Shown piece after piece: positions 51,701 through 60,639 of a stretch of DNA of 64,000 bases (the first letter of the stretch is position 1; every line of letters starts with the position of its first letter). The notes beneath the pieces were generated by a model, which had not been told where the DNA came from, searched no databases, and was given only the letters and a program-made list of their open reading frames with translations. This DNA comes from Haematococcus lacustris (taxonomy: Eukaryota > Chlorophyta > Chlorophyceae > Chlamydomonadales > Haematococcaceae). Location of the stretch: NCBI GenBank assembly GCA_030144725.1, contig JASKMD010000028.1:4893311-4957310 (forward strand). The letters are read 5' to 3'. Both the position numbers and the translations under genes were made by a program.

Positions 51701-54700
51701 GATCTCCCGCCCGACCAACGCAAAATCACAACCTGGGCCGCGGGCCTCACGGAACTTGCGCCCACACCCGCAGTGCCAGACACCAGAACCCGCTATATGG
51801 ATATGAAAGCGTATGCGGTCATGCACGCAACGCAACCAGCAACGGCGGACCGGGCCGCAGCGCCACCCGCAGCCCATGAGGCCATTCGGACGAGCTCACG
51901 ACTGCAGAAACGAGAGCAACGGGCAACACAATCGGCCCCAACGAAGCCCAATCCACCCAAGGCGGGCACGAAACGGAACAATGAGGGCAGGCAGACCCAA
52001 ACTATCCCGCAAGATGTAGTGCGCATAGTAGGCCTTGACCTCCCAGGCCTGTCCAGCTGGAAGGTGGACAAAGCCTGCCGATGTAAACCCAAGAACCTAG
52101 GCTGCATGCTAGGGGCCATGTACGGCCATCAAGAGGCCATTACCAGCATAGATGGCTGGCAATGGGACGGCATCAATAAGGAAAACTACTATAAGGTGCA
52201 CTGGAAGCCCACAGTCATAGATAGATGGGCATTACCACTGTGTGCAGAAGAAGGCTACACACCCACACACATAGAACCCATCAGCAGGGAAGAAGCGAAG
52301 GACGTGTGCACTTGTGAGCTGTGCTGGCTACCAAGAGGAGACAGCCCAACGTGCCACAACTGCAAGAGGGCCTACCACCCAGCCTGCCTTGAGGAAGCCC
52401 ACCTGTCAGGGCACACGGAACCAGGTTACTGGTTGTGCCCTATATGCAAGTTTGGTAGCAATGACTTCAAGACTACCATGCGTCAGTCAGCGCACTCGGA
52501 CCTCATACGAGTACACTGGCACCCCACCTTTGAACCGGCGCCGCTCATCACGGCACACCTGGACTACATGGCAAAGCGCAGCGTCTATGACGAGGAAAAC
52601 AGGCAGATACAAGAGGCCAGGCATGCGAGGCCCGACACGCACCTGCCGGCCCACACCCGACAGGGCCTACCGGACCCGCACACCTGGCTACCCCGGTGCA
52701 CCAACCTGCACTCGAAGGCCACCTTCCACACCTACCCCATTAACCCGCAGACGGACATCATCGGGACGGGCAAGTGCGAAACCTTCCTCCAACTTCACCC
52801 CCACATGACCACCCCCGCGATGCGCCTCAGCACGGGAGAGCCCATCATGCCACAGCACGACCTAGTGCAACACGTCACGGTCCACGACGAGTCGGGTCGC
52901 ACGATTGGCCTCCTGACAAAAGACCAACACCAACACCTACACGCTTGGCTACAACACACACCACACACACGCAACCTGGCCACAGAAGTAGCTGCCCTCC
53001 TAAGGAGACAGGACACACAGAGCAGCCACCACCCCATGAGGGCGGCACAGGACAAGGCCCTTACCACCCTGCACACCACACGATCCTTCACTAGCACCGT
53101 CCAAAGGTGGGCTGATCCACTCACAGTTAGACCGGAAACTACTACCTACTGGAGCCCTGACATCAATGACACGGCCTTTGGCGCACACCACAACTGCCTA
53201 CTGGTACGCCACACTGGGCTATCCACATGGAACGTACCGGCAGACGATGCGGTGGCCCTGAAATGCGTCAACCATGCCATACACTCAGCTACCCAGGAGG
53301 AGGCCATGGCCACCATCATGCTGATCCCTGGGAAAAAGGGCATCTCCTACCCCAAACACATCGACACCCTAAGACGCTACCCAGAATACTGCCAGCACCT
53401 GGCCAGCATACCCCCCACCAAGACCACCTGCCCCAAGTCAGGCAAGCACGCCAACCTCCACATCTACGTCATCTGGAATGCAGCGGGACAACAACTCGTC
53501 ACCAAAGGCAACCCCCAAGCATGGCTGGCTAGCACTGCCACTGCCCTCCACCCTCAACGAGACACACACCCAATCCACAACAGACCCACGAATCAAAGCC
53601 AGCCGGCCACACCCCCAAGCGGCCACAAACAACACATGCGCCTGCCGTTGGACATGGACCTCCCCACCGCGGGGCACCAACGCAGCCACCAACAGCTCAC
53701 GCAACACTCCACGACGCAACCACGGATGGCCATCACCGAATGGGCCACGCTCGCGTACTCGGACGGCAGCTGCATTAAGACCTCGGGGGCAGCCACAGCG
53801 AGCGTCGGGGCGGGGGTTTATATCCCGGAGACCAACGTCCTCATCACCGTCGCCCTAGACGACCCAGAAAGCAACACCATTAACAAGGCGGAACTCACGG
53901 CGATACACGCGGCACTTACAGCGGGGGCCAAACGCATCGCCACCGACAGCCTCTGCTCTATCTACCAGATCCGCCGAGCCCTCGCTAACCCGATGTCGCT
54001 CATCACACACAGGCACAACGACATCCTGACCGCGATCGCTACCCTTCTCATTGATAGCCCCGTCACGATCCACTTCTACAAAGTCCGGGCCCACTCAGGA
54101 ATTATCGGCAACGAAGGCGCCGATGCCCTAGCCAAGCACGCGGCGTTACACCCAGAGCTTGCCAACACCCCGGCCTACCACCCGACCACACGGAAAGAGA
54201 CCAACACCTGGCTCAGCAACGAAGCCGACGGCGAAATCCCCGCCCCACTGCCGGACTGCCGCCAGAGCGTGCGAGCATATATGCACCGCAAACACAAGCT
54301 TGGCCTTGCCAACCAAGACAGCATCTACTACCTGATGTCCCAAGAAATCACGAAGGTCGCAGCACCAAGCGCGGGCGAAAGAGTGATGACCGACGCGCAC
54401 ATCTCCACCCACGCACAACGAACTGCCCTACTCTACCGCACCGGCGGGCTCTACAACCAAAAGCTAGCTATGCGATGGAAGCAGGCGACAGACGACCGCT
54501 GCCCACTCTGCGGGGAGGCCGACAGTGCCACACACCTCCTCTCGGGCTGCAGCGAGACCTCACCGCTTGTGCAAGAAAGGCACAACGGGGCCGGTCGCCT
54601 CATCGTCAAAGCTATCAGCAAGGGAACCCTGGGCGGGTACATCCGGTTTGCGGACACCGGCAGCTGGGAGAAGGGCGCGAAGGAAAACCTTGACCTCCCT

Positions 54701-55147
54701 AACGACACACTACACACAACGCTACGAGCACTCGGACTGAAAACAGCGGCAACCAAAAACACCACTAGACCAGATGTACTCATGGTGACGCCGCAAGCGA
54801 AGGCGGGCAAAAGCGGCAAAGTCACAAAACGGGTCACCATCATAGAAATAAAATACTGCTCGGACTCAAGGTGGACGGACCAATTAGACAGGGCACTCAA
54901 CCAACACACCAATCTAGCCCACACCTTACGCAAGGAAGGCCACAGGGTTGAGATCAGACCTATCCTCTTGGGCATAGGTGGCATAACGTATGAAGCACAC
55001 ACACGGCAACACCTCCTGGCCTTGGGGGTCTCACAAGACAACACTACTAAACTATTACACAAGTTAACAAGACACGCAGTGGAGACAGCCCACTCCATCG
55101 CGAAGACAAGCTACAGACTCAGGGCTACTAAGAGGGATGGAGGGTAG
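45095..55147 (+). CDS. Dualen polyprotein B (N-terminally truncated, otherwise open)
   Basis: 3350 codons from an ATG that is internal to the repeat array; the signal peptide and Cys-rich head of copy A are lost. About 6.5 repeats of 38 residues (QDTHVVMQADKQ...PHHHLPALTAAGW) come first, then a transmembrane segment at about 321-333. The 2A motif ends G462/P463. Protease-like domains: C476/H577/D592 and C660/H777/D792. APE endonuclease begins at N1013. RT box YADD 1830-1833. PHD about 2405-2453. RNase H starts at D2890. PD-(D/E)XK: D3227, E3251, K3253. Domains after the 2A align with copy A throughout, with no stop or frameshift. The repeats upstream are a different subfamily. The enzymatic part could be active, but without its promoter and N-terminus it is unlikely to move on its own. 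Confidence 0.85.
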   Translation: MQDTQVVMQADKQQGPQPHHHLPALTAAGWQDQPAGTEMQDTHVVMQADKQHAPQPHHHLPALTVAGWYDQPAVTETQDTHAAMQADMQHAAQPHHHLPALTATGWYDQPPDTEMQDTHADMHADMQHAAQPHHHLPALTAIGWHDQPPDTEMQDTHVVMQADKQQGPQPHHHLPALTAAGWYDQPAVTETQDTHAAMQADMQHAAQPHHHLPALTAIGWHDQPSDTEMQASHAAMKADKRHAAQQAMNMLRYHIIGNSGITETNATAVSWLCTCSVTSFNKTAMDNMDRYHTIITPMPNPPFGHPNWTPIQQLDMDWQIIAYLACICTWISICMKRHTPTYSHAQSQQCRKKQRKSLARLNASIHNIMYNWLLGIDGTLHNMTAMNRLKHATCTYLKGHNSGRTIRTIQYNTTLQAYMTYYLNPNIISHPTWDMAISKYMARCIYISWLLLAAGDIEENPGPDGLHFEQQVASHCQIHALNMAAGHSWLTNQELANFHTSELHARRGDQRTMWALARDEQGACNDTVINLYLMSHYGLCTHTVAHLRTRSDWSTRNLDALSATHGTKAFLCKAPAHSMAIRKHDGAWYLLDSQADAPIRLRSTGHYMYPVTCEIQAIISTANHTAEMEAARQRARLGPTMSNPQETHTPYWERQYKQCCLVHAINMAMGIPMIRPDDVITHCKTLDTHIQDLANKARQENRPMPLRSSLPHIYEESGNFTVSAMNHYLYHHHKDLHLCPTATEFTPGNITPELLTTLTGNIDSYTNTAAILITNNHATTIRRTDHTWHWLDSEQGRPCRLDTPEDWLQLKGTLVQIKKGDAADTNLIHPLCWLADPTRRATTEQLEQHLRTTHIDLTTQDLGTQPAHTPRTDRPLPTAQPASYKRILTATADTHPTDKQARPRLRQVAPTVTLPTLQDRSGSSKRPTSSGTIVDKRRTKPREQPKDSHTQTLMYRYLNTTPTPPPSAIPTTPPPPTANLPEHPGPHPQHNTLPTRQPQPTHNRQHITLTTLNVRSLHRSRNDVLNLVHQHSPDILILTETMTQPKSNNPGSGWLKRVMPDYTTHRHRGHSEVLIGIKHNLAIQMKATMLPPSIDAEVNARCVILTLNQHLCEQLTIIATYWPSGNNGDALLLRGKMHEHIRTATGHLPGSLILAGDINATMKTEDRSEHTEYTQDSMMRGFATEMHLKEADPGDRAWTYQQPHCTSRIDAILTRDARHGPEHRTHVDTNVYLSDHRPLTATLNTARLGIDLAAPHKLPKHSHTILTTPITNKDREAYRLAVQQPSSGVPQLHAELTAFLAPIYTEATHHLATLGKTNPQQPQRLTSVAGRPAREAVDTAATMLTHLLQTCRTAAIKTCNTKTLTRGGQHYQRRTMCRIRLALGRKLKTTRDLSRKANSLFKQTNVHPTIDELISGTDAINDEIRDAVQARQGEDPTENHVQAALAQLTNTYRDQIHQLDDDDSALAIAQARVRMQQLISTQPKKANKRILRPSRTDHRGLQALADSETKTICTAPADLNRIITAAYGQKLSAPAPKTGNYTNTQTRNYPWARAKADDAFAMHACQNIHWLHTAIMDKAGFQECISRLAGGKAPGPDGVENEIIKMLPWEMRDTIHQLFIIMWATGCTPTTWKTSDTCLLYKDKGQETDLNSYRPVGLANTVYKLWTSLITKTLSEYAEANGMLSKNQAGFRSHRNTTQQLQMLVMALEDAKLAKADIYALLVDFTSAFNTTCQDKLLWIMHDLGFPTDATDAVKDLYTGATTRFKTPYGHTDPVPVNRGTIQGDSLSPFLFLIYIEPLLRWLQVGARGYKFKSATPDSGERATVSSIDYADDIAILCNTLRNLRCQADKLSAFSDWGHLIISHSKTLATAALHHSVETGMCSNAAEADKRARQQLQTVSLQGKPVTYHRPTSPFTYLGVLITMTLDWKPQHTAMITQLRQKLERLRRSFASARQAIHIIRTAIIPSLAYSFCAVPCTPGDLELYDRAINQCVKLKLRLPLGTPNAIVREDAGNLGMGISSTAQEYHARNTTALTHSLQSTDVTHAHISRSMLHKQMTWLNTQASTQGHRMLTLFHHTLRARQLVYTSLAGLSATEGGLPLYPEECQTLGRLITQASSSNAHDVVSASITCLKSLGITHASELSCEGNTHIITGSMLTSKYGKKVKQKHIIALNKLAAMAAQPSCPDATATRAIRDSRNTSLDLPPDQRKITTWAAGLTELAPTPAVPDTRTRYMDMKAYAVMHATQPATADRAAAPPAAHEAIRTSSRLQKREQRATQSAPTKPNPPKAGTKRNNEGRQTQTIPQDVVRIVGLDLPGLSSWKVDKACRCKPKNLGCMLGAMYGHQEAITSIDGWQWDGINKENYYKVHWKPTVIDRWALPLCAEEGYTPTHIEPISREEAKDVCTCELCWLPRGDSPTCHNCKRAYHPACLEEAHLSGHTEPGYWLCPICKFGSNDFKTTMRQSAHSDLIRVHWHPTFEPAPLITAHLDYMAKRSVYDEENRQIQEARHARPDTHLPAHTRQGLPDPHTWLPRCTNLHSKATFHTYPINPQTDIIGTGKCETFLQLHPHMTTPAMRLSTGEPIMPQHDLVQHVTVHDESGRTIGLLTKDQHQHLHAWLQHTPHTRNLATEVAALLRRQDTQSSHHPMRAAQDKALTTLHTTRSFTSTVQRWADPLTVRPETTTYWSPDINDTAFGAHHNCLLVRHTGLSTWNVPADDAVALKCVNHAIHSATQEEAMATIMLIPGKKGISYPKHIDTLRRYPEYCQHLASIPPTKTTCPKSGKHANLHIYVIWNAAGQQLVTKGNPQAWLASTATALHPQRDTHPIHNRPTNQSQPATPPSGHKQHMRLPLDMDLPTAGHQRSHQQLTQHSTTQPRMAITEWATLAYSDGSCIKTSGAATASVGAGVYIPETNVLITVALDDPESNTINKAELTAIHAALTAGAKRIATDSLCSIYQIRRALANPMSLITHRHNDILTAIATLLIDSPVTIHFYKVRAHSGIIGNEGADALAKHAALHPELANTPAYHPTTRKETNTWLSNEADGEIPAPLPDCRQSVRAYMHRKHKLGLANQDSIYYLMSQEITKVAAPSAGERVMTDAHISTHAQRTALLYRTGGLYNQKLAMRWKQATDDRCPLCGEADSATHLLSGCSETSPLVQERHNGAGRLIVKAISKGTLGGYIRFADTGSWEKGAKENLDLPNDTLHTTLRALGLKTAATKNTTRPDVLMVTPQAKAGKSGKVTKRVTIIEIKYCSDSRWTDQLDRALNQHTNLAHTLRKEGHRVEIRPILLGIGGITYEAHTRQHLLALGVSQDNTTKLLHKLTRHAVETAHSIAKTSYRLRATKRDGG
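46460..46483 (+). other. 2A-like motif in Dualen-B
   Basis: Encodes DIEENPGP in the same context as copy A (SWLLLAAG before it, DGLHFEQQ after it), although silent sites between the copies have changed. The peptide is therefore under constraint. Confidence 0.88.
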
Positions 55148-55259
55148 GGGGTTGCCTCTTTTCTTGCTTGATTGGTGGGAGCAGGCCGCGCCCCAGGCGG
55201 TAGCTCCTCCCTTAATGCACGCCGGTGAATACCGGAGTAGTCTTCTTCTTCTTCTTCTT
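55148..55259 (+). other. 3' UTR and (CTT)7 tail of Dualen-B
   Basis: GGTGGGAGCAGGCCGCGCCC, CTCCTCCCTTAATGCACGCC and an ACCGGAGTAGT segment precede GTCTTCTTCTTC repeats. It matches the 3' end of copy A. Confidence 0.8.
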
Positions 55260-55403
55260 CTTCTCCTGCCCCTCCTCCTCGCCCTCCTCCTGGGCGTCCT
55301 CCTTGCCCTGAACCTGGCCCTTCTTCAGGCTCTTCTTCTGTCCCTGGTCCTGCCCCTTGCTGATACCTTTACTCTTGGGCGCGTTGTCACTAGGTCGACG
55401 GCC
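55260..55403 (-). pseudogene. 5' part of the exon split by Dualen-B
   Basis: From an acceptor (GTTGACAG) at about 55404 the minus strand reads SDNAPKSKGISKGQDQGQ, a Lys/Gln-rich stretch, then KEDAQEEGEEEGQEK. It joins in frame to EEEEGKEKG at 45071 once the retrotransposon and one target duplication are removed. Confidence 0.65.
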
Positions 55404-55429
55404 CTGTCAACACTCACACAAATTAGCAG

Positions 55430-56040
55430 CGTAACCAGCGCTGGAGCCAGTGGTTTCATCGCGGGAGCCAGTGGTTTCAGCGCTGGAGCCAGTGGTTTAA
55501 GCGCTGGAGCCAGTAGTTTCAGCGCAGGAGCCAGTAGTTTCAGCGCTGGAGCCAATAACTACAGCGCTGGAGCCAATGGCTACTGCGCTGGAGCCAATAG
55601 CTACAGCGGTGAAGCCAATGATTACTGCGCTGGAGCCAATGACTACAGCGCTGGAGCCAAACGGCAACAGCGCTGGAGCCAAAATTTACAGCGCTGGAGC
55701 CAAGGACTGCTGCGCTGGAGCCAATTGCTACAGCACTGGAATTAATTGCTTCATCGCTGATACCAATTGCTACTGCGCTGGAGCCAATAGCTACATCGAT
55801 GAAGCCAAAAGCTACAGCGCTGTAGTCAAAAGCTTCATCGCTGGAGCCAATAGCTACAGCGATGAAGCTAAAAACTACAGCCCTGTAGTCAAAAGCTTCA
55901 TCGCTGGAGCTAATAGCTACAGCGATGAAACCAATGGCTACAGCGATGAAGCTAATAGCTACAGCGATGAAGCCAATGGCTACAGCGATGAAACCAAAGG
56001 CTACCGCGCTGGAGTCAAAAGCTACCGCGCTGGAGCTACT
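55430..56040. repeat. 21-bp minisatellite with CAGCGCTG/CAGCGATG cores
   Basis: Units such as AGCGCTGGAGCCAGTGGTTTA repeat with a mainly 21-bp period and diverge rightward to AGCGATGAAGCCAATGGCTAC. The plus strand reads SAGASGF and SAGANSY heptads but changes frame near 55600-55700. Probably intronic to the minus-strand gene. Confidence 0.9.
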
Positions 56041-56394
56041 GCGCTGGTGACATCGTCATTTGCGGTTGTGTCCTTGCAACGTCATTGTGTTTCTGCACTT
56101 GTGTACCATGCTCTGGGGCAACGCTGTGGCACAAGTTCCCTTTATTTCTCTATCGCTTGTTGTGTGGGTAGTTGTGACAGTGGTTATTGCTATTGTTGAT
56201 GGTCAACCTGCGGTTGATAAGGTTGTTGTGTTGATGCAAGGCCAGGTTGATGCCTCGAGTCATGCAAGCCCTTGATGAAGTCCGTGTAAACCTTAAGCCA
56301 TGTTGCCTGTGTCTATGGCTCATCTCAATGGCTCATCTTGATTAATGTGATCATATCCAGATGATGGGATGCTGACTATTACTGTATGCCGGGC

Positions 56395-56550
56395 CCTTAC
56401 ACTCTGTGTGGACCTTACACACGTCAACAGGCTCATTAACCAGCATGTGAGACATCATGAGCGGCAACGACATCATGAGCGGCAACGACATCATGACCAG
56501 CTGGCCTTACAACACCACACCAGCATCACCAACATCAATGCAACTTGAGC
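56395..56550 (+). pseudogene. Fragment related to the coiled-coil exon of tandem unit 2
   Basis: The plus strand reads VDLTHVNRLINQHVRHHERQ, which parallels AVDVNRLLNLVLQLDERQ at 24500-24560. HHERQR repeats follow, then a TGA. It is too short and low-complexity to be a gene. Confidence 0.4.
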
Positions 56551-56657
56551 AGCAACAACAACATGAGGCAAACCTGCATTGGCCCTATGTGTACCTTGTT
56601 GTGCAAGGCGTGATGATGTGCAATGCCTATTGATCTGCTGGCGCCTTACACAACCCC

Positions 56658-57640
56658 CTACTACGGTCCCTTGCGTCGCTTAGCCGGTGGAGCCTCCCCC
56701 CCACCCCCTTCCTCAGCACCCTTCTGCCCGTTGCCCCTGCCTCTGCCCCTGCCCCCGCCTCTGCCTCTGCCACCGCCCCTGCCTCCGCCGCTGCCAGTGC
56801 CACTGCCACTGCCCCTGCCCCCCTTCCTGCCCTGGCCTCCGCCCCTGCTTGCTGGCTTGTCCACCTTCTTGGCCCCACCCTTCTTCTCTCCCGCAGCTGG
56901 ACCACCCTGGACCGCTGCTGCTGGTACTGCCGTGGCAGTCCCCCCCTGGGCTACCTTTTCTGCAGCTTTGGCTGCCCTAGCAGCCTTGGCCTCAGCCGTT
57001 GTTTGCCGCTTCAACTTCGCTGCACGTGCCTCTACTGCTGCCTTCCAAGCAGCTATCAGCTGGGGCTGCCTCTTCCTGGTGTCGTCCAAGAAGCAGTTGA
57101 AGCGGTCCTGCCACAGCCTGTCCGTCTCCAACTGGGCAACAGGCTCGTATGACTCAGGGGGCACCATGCTGCCACCTGCTTTCGTCTTCCAGATAGGCCA
57201 CTTGTCCTTATTCTTGAAGTCAGCCTCTGTTGTAGGCATGCATGCGCCGTCAATGGTCTTGCCCATCTGCCTGACCATGGTGGTGGTGTTCTCCACAAAG
57301 CACACCTGCCATAGAAGTGGGCACGGGCGGAGGCTGTGCCTGGTCGGCCCTCAGCACCAGCGTGAATGGTCACCCCCGTCATACCCAGCGGCTGACCCGG
57401 CTGCAGCTCAACCTCAATCACCTCCAGAGCAGTCAGCGTGCACAACTTCTCCTCCAACGCTGGCAGCAGAGCCTCGTTCACATGCCCTTCATCGTCTGGC
57501 ATGACAGCGTTCCAGTACTGGGCGAAAAGCTTCACCAGCTCGTGGCTGCCAGGGATGAGGAGGATGCTGACCAACTGCATGGCGATGATGAGCACCATGC
57601 CCTCACGCCCAAACACCTTGAACCCGGTCATGGGGGGGTG
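56658..57640 (-). pseudogene. Exon(s) of minus-strand gene: helical domain plus RGG-type tail
   Basis: Upstream frame: TGFKVFGREGMVLIIAMQLV... to VTIHAGAEGRPG (57640-57318). After a one-frame shift near 57305 it continues as CFVENTTTMVRQMGKTIDG, then DKWPIWKTKAGGSMVPPES, an Ala/Lys-rich helix, and a long Gly/Arg tail (GRGSGSGTGSGGGRGGG) ending PPAKRRKGP and a stop at about 56658. The tail resembles RGG RNA-binding tails with a terminal basic nuclear-localisation-like cluster. The frame change may be a real frameshift or an unseen short intron. Domain unrecognised. Confidence 0.5.
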
Positions 57641-57659
57641 CACCCTCAGCCACAGATGT

Positions 57660-58130
57660 GGCCGCTGCGGAAGAGGGGGGGTGGGGAATGCCTGCTGCTC
57701 CCACTGCTGCTGCTCCTGCTGCTTTCGCTGTCCCTGCTGCTGCTCCCCCTGCTGAAGCTGCTTCCACTGGTGCTGCTGCTGCTGCTGATGCTGCTGCTTC
57801 CACCGGTGCTGCTTTTGCTGCTGCCGCTGCCGCTGCTGCAGGAATTGGTGTTGCTGCCCCTGCTGATGATGCTTCCACTGGTTCTGCTGCTGCTGCTGCT
57901 GCTGCTGCTTCCACCGGTGCTGCTGTTGCTGCTGCCGCTGCCGTTGCTGCCGGGTTTGGTGCTGCTGCTGCCATGGCTGGAATGACGCAGGCTGCAGGGG
58001 GTGACGCCCCAGAGACAGGGACAGTGGGTGGTGTGGCGACACCTGCAGATGAGACTGCTGCTGCTGCTGCTGCTGCTGATGCAAGAGCTTCCAATGCAGC
58101 CATTGGCGAGGTTGCTGTTGGGGTGAGTGG
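57660..58130. repeat. CTG/CAG-rich tract
   Basis: Imperfect CTG runs in units around TGCTGCTTCCACCGGTGCTG, four times between 57750 and 57960. Minus-strand frames give poly-Gln or poly-Ala. It lies just upstream of the 57640 exon, so it may be intron or a Gln-rich exon part. Confidence 0.85.
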
Positions 58131-58369
58131 GAGGGGCTGAGCCACCGTTGGCACCTGCGCAGCACCAGGCAATCCTGCTGTTGCTGTCTCACCCTGGGCT
58201 GGGCAGGGTAGGGCAGCAGCAGGGCGGCCGGGCAGCCATCAGGATAGGGCAGCAGCAAGGCAACAAGGCAGCCGATCAGGGTAGGGCAGCGGCAGGGCAT
58301 CAGGGCAGCCGGTCAGGGTAGGGCAGCAGGAGGGCAGCCGGGCACCCATCAGGGCGTCTGTGTACTTAC

Positions 58370-58552
58370 CAAGGGAGTGGCGATCTCCTTGGGGCTCACA
58401 TCCACATGCAAAGCTTGAGGACGTACCAACCCTGTGGGCCCCTTTGGGTCCAGCTCATACCCCCCTGGCGTGACAACCCTTGAGTTCAGGTAGTCATTGG
58501 CCAGGATGGTGCCGCCACGCAGTGGGCAGGGGGACAGCTGCTGGGCGCACAC
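58370..58552 (-). pseudogene. Exon related to the KVYDPVTPGG exon of the tandem units
   Basis: Acceptor CTTTTCAG and donor TTG|GTAAGT frame a 61-codon exon reading CPLRGGTILANDYLNSRVVT, then PGGYELDPKGPTGLVRPQAL. Against tandem-unit PVTPGGQMFWERGPDGRMRP it keeps VTPGG, a GP turn and RPxAL. It shows that the minus-strand gene and the tandem-unit gene share ancestry. Confidence 0.6.
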
Positions 58553-58871
58553 CTGAAAAGATCATAAGTGAAACCACACATGATATGATCCATTTGATGT
58601 CGTGATCCACTTGGTCCATCTGAGGGACGCAGCTCAGGTGATCACCGCGCAGGAGATATGTGTCACCTGCTCTAGTGACGTGTGTGCTAGCTCTGGTGAC
58701 AGTGGTAGGGTTAAGGTCACTCGCGCCGATTAAGGCCGGAAGTCACCTACATCATTTCTCCCGGGAGTCATACCGCAGATAGCCCCAGGGAAGGCCGACT
58801 CAACGCCGTTGTTGTCATTGGAAAACTCAAAGTTCCTGCGATGTTATAACCATTTGAAATCCGAAAAAACC

Positions 58872-59345
58872 CTGCGCAGGGTCCTGCCGACCCTGCGCAG
58901 GGTCCTAGCGCATCGGCCATTTGCAGGGTCCTGACGACCATTTGCAGGGTCCTGGTGACCCTGCGCAGGGTCCTAGCGACCCTGCGCAGGGTCCTGCCGA
59001 TACTACGCAGGGTCCTGCCGACCCTGTGCAGGGTCCTGCCGATCCTCCGCAGGGTCCTGGCGACCCTGCGCAGGGTCCTGCCGATCCTACGCAGGGTCCT
59101 GCCGACCCTGTGCAGGGTCCTGGCGACCCTGCGCAGGGTCCTGGCGACCCTGCGCAGGGTCCTGCCGATCCTACGCAGGGTCCTGGCGACCCTGCGCAGG
59201 GTCCTGGCGACCCTGCGCAGGGTCCTGCCGATCCTACGCAGGGTCCTGACGACCCTGTGCAGGGTCCTGCCGATCCTCCGCAGGGTCCTGGCGACCCTGC
59301 GCAGGGTCCTGCCGATCCTACGCAGGGTCCTGTGGAGGGTCGCCA
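58872..59345. repeat. Palindrome array B1: 21-bp units with GACCCTGCGCAGGGTC
   Basis: About 20 units of CGACCCTGCGCAGGGTCCTGG type. The complete unit contains the perfect 18-bp palindrome GGACCCTGCGCAGGGTCC. Variants change one arm (GATCCTACGCAGGGTC, GACCCTGTGCAGGGTC). Plus-strand reading gives DPAQGPA heptads and both strands stay open by composition. Confidence 0.93.
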
Positions 59346-59349
59346 CGGA

Positions 59350-59770
59350 GGGTCATTTTACACGGTCATCATGACTCTTGTACATGCCATTCCAATTCTC
59401 TCCTGCCATGTCATGTGTTATGATCCCTCATGTTGCTCATATGATCCCTCTTGTTGCTCACGTGCATGTCATCTAAGCCATCATGACATTCACCTTGCAC
59501 GCGCAAACCTGCCATGTCATGTCTTACGGTACAACCTTACAACGTATGCAACACCACTACAAACGGCATGCATTGCTGATGCTAAGCACATGCATTGATG
59601 CAAGATGGTAACACCACACAACACCACAACACAATACCACTGCAACAACAACAACAACAACACAACGACTCATGCCTTACTCACAACCTATGCCATGTGC
59701 ACAACCACAAGGATTGGATGCACTTGCTATGGGCTAACACCTCATCACGGGACTGCTAAGCACTTTGCCT
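59350..59770. other. No gene seen
   Basis: Short words recur (TGTCATGT, ATGATCCCTC) and an ACAACA-rich patch lies at 59610-59670. No coding exon could be supported. Confidence 0.45.
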
Positions 59771-59799
59771 TGCTGCCTATGCCCCATGGCACCAAATCA

Positions 59800-60205
59800 G
59801 GCTGATCTAGGCTAGGCTGGGCTAGGCTAGGCTAGGCTGGGCTAGGCTTGGCTCCAGGCTGCCCGCTCCAGGCTGCCCGCTCTAGGCTGCCCGCTCCAGG
59901 CTGCCCGCTCCATGCTGCCCACTCCGGGCTGCCCGCTCCAGGCTGCCCACTCCATGCTGCTACGCCAAGGGCTGCTGGGTGCCATGGGGTGGGGAAGAGG
60001 AGAGGAGAGGGGAGGGGAGGAGGGGAGGTAGGTGGCAGACTCGGATGTGGTGGTGGTGGGATTGGGCAGGGAAGGGGGAAGGGAGAAGGGGGCAAGGGGC
60101 AGCAGTGTGACCATCAGACCTGCGGCAGCAAGAGGCATCCTTGCAGTTAGGCTTGGCATTGGTGACAACTCATGTGCAGGGACTGGCCACTTACAGCTAT
60201 GCTCA
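59800..60205. repeat. Dispersed repeat family, copy 2, with 15-bp GGCTGCCCGCTCCAG repeats
   Basis: Tandem GGCTGCCCGCTCCAG words (59850-59960) and a TACGCCAAGG word precede the G/A-rich stretch. The right part (GACCTGCGGCAGCAAGAGGC...CTCATGTGCAGGGACTGGCC) matches copy 1 near 41310-41390. Confidence 0.6.
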
Positions 60206-60639
60206 ATGCCCCCCTCCATGTCACGCCGCTACCACCTTGCTTGCAATCACCAAGCCTTGCTACACTTGTCATACTCAAGCTGTCAACAACTGCAAGCAAA
60301 CATAAGCCAGCAAGCAGATGAATAAGGACATGCATGACCAGAACTGGGCTGGGTAGGCTGACACCACCAGAGCATGTGCACCCACCGGAAGTCCTGGCTA
60401 CCGCTCCAAGCTCGTTGTGTGTTGCGAAGAGGTGTACAAGCGCTCAAACCTTGTCGTATCCTTGCTGGTGGCTTCTCTGATGCAACCCAGCATAGGCTCC
60501 CAAATGCAAGGCAATACGAACCACAACATGCATGCTTACTCACCTGCCAAGGTGAGGGTGAGGGTGAGGGTGAGGTCAAGGGCGAGTGGGAAGGGAAGGG
60601 GAATGGTAGGTCAGGAAGGTAAGGGGACCTGTAGCCACC

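Larger units (their letters stand above)
45072..55259 (+). mobile_element. Dualen/RandI-type retrotransposon, copy B, 5'-truncated, in an exon
   Basis: Flanked by 16-bp direct repeats CTTCTCCTGCCCCTCC at 45056-45071 and 55260-55275, the expected target duplication. The element opens inside one of its own 114-bp coding repeats, so the 5' end is truncated. The 3' end is the same short UTR as copy A followed by seven CTT units. Removing it restores an uninterrupted Glu/Lys-rich exon on the minus strand. Confidence 0.9.
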
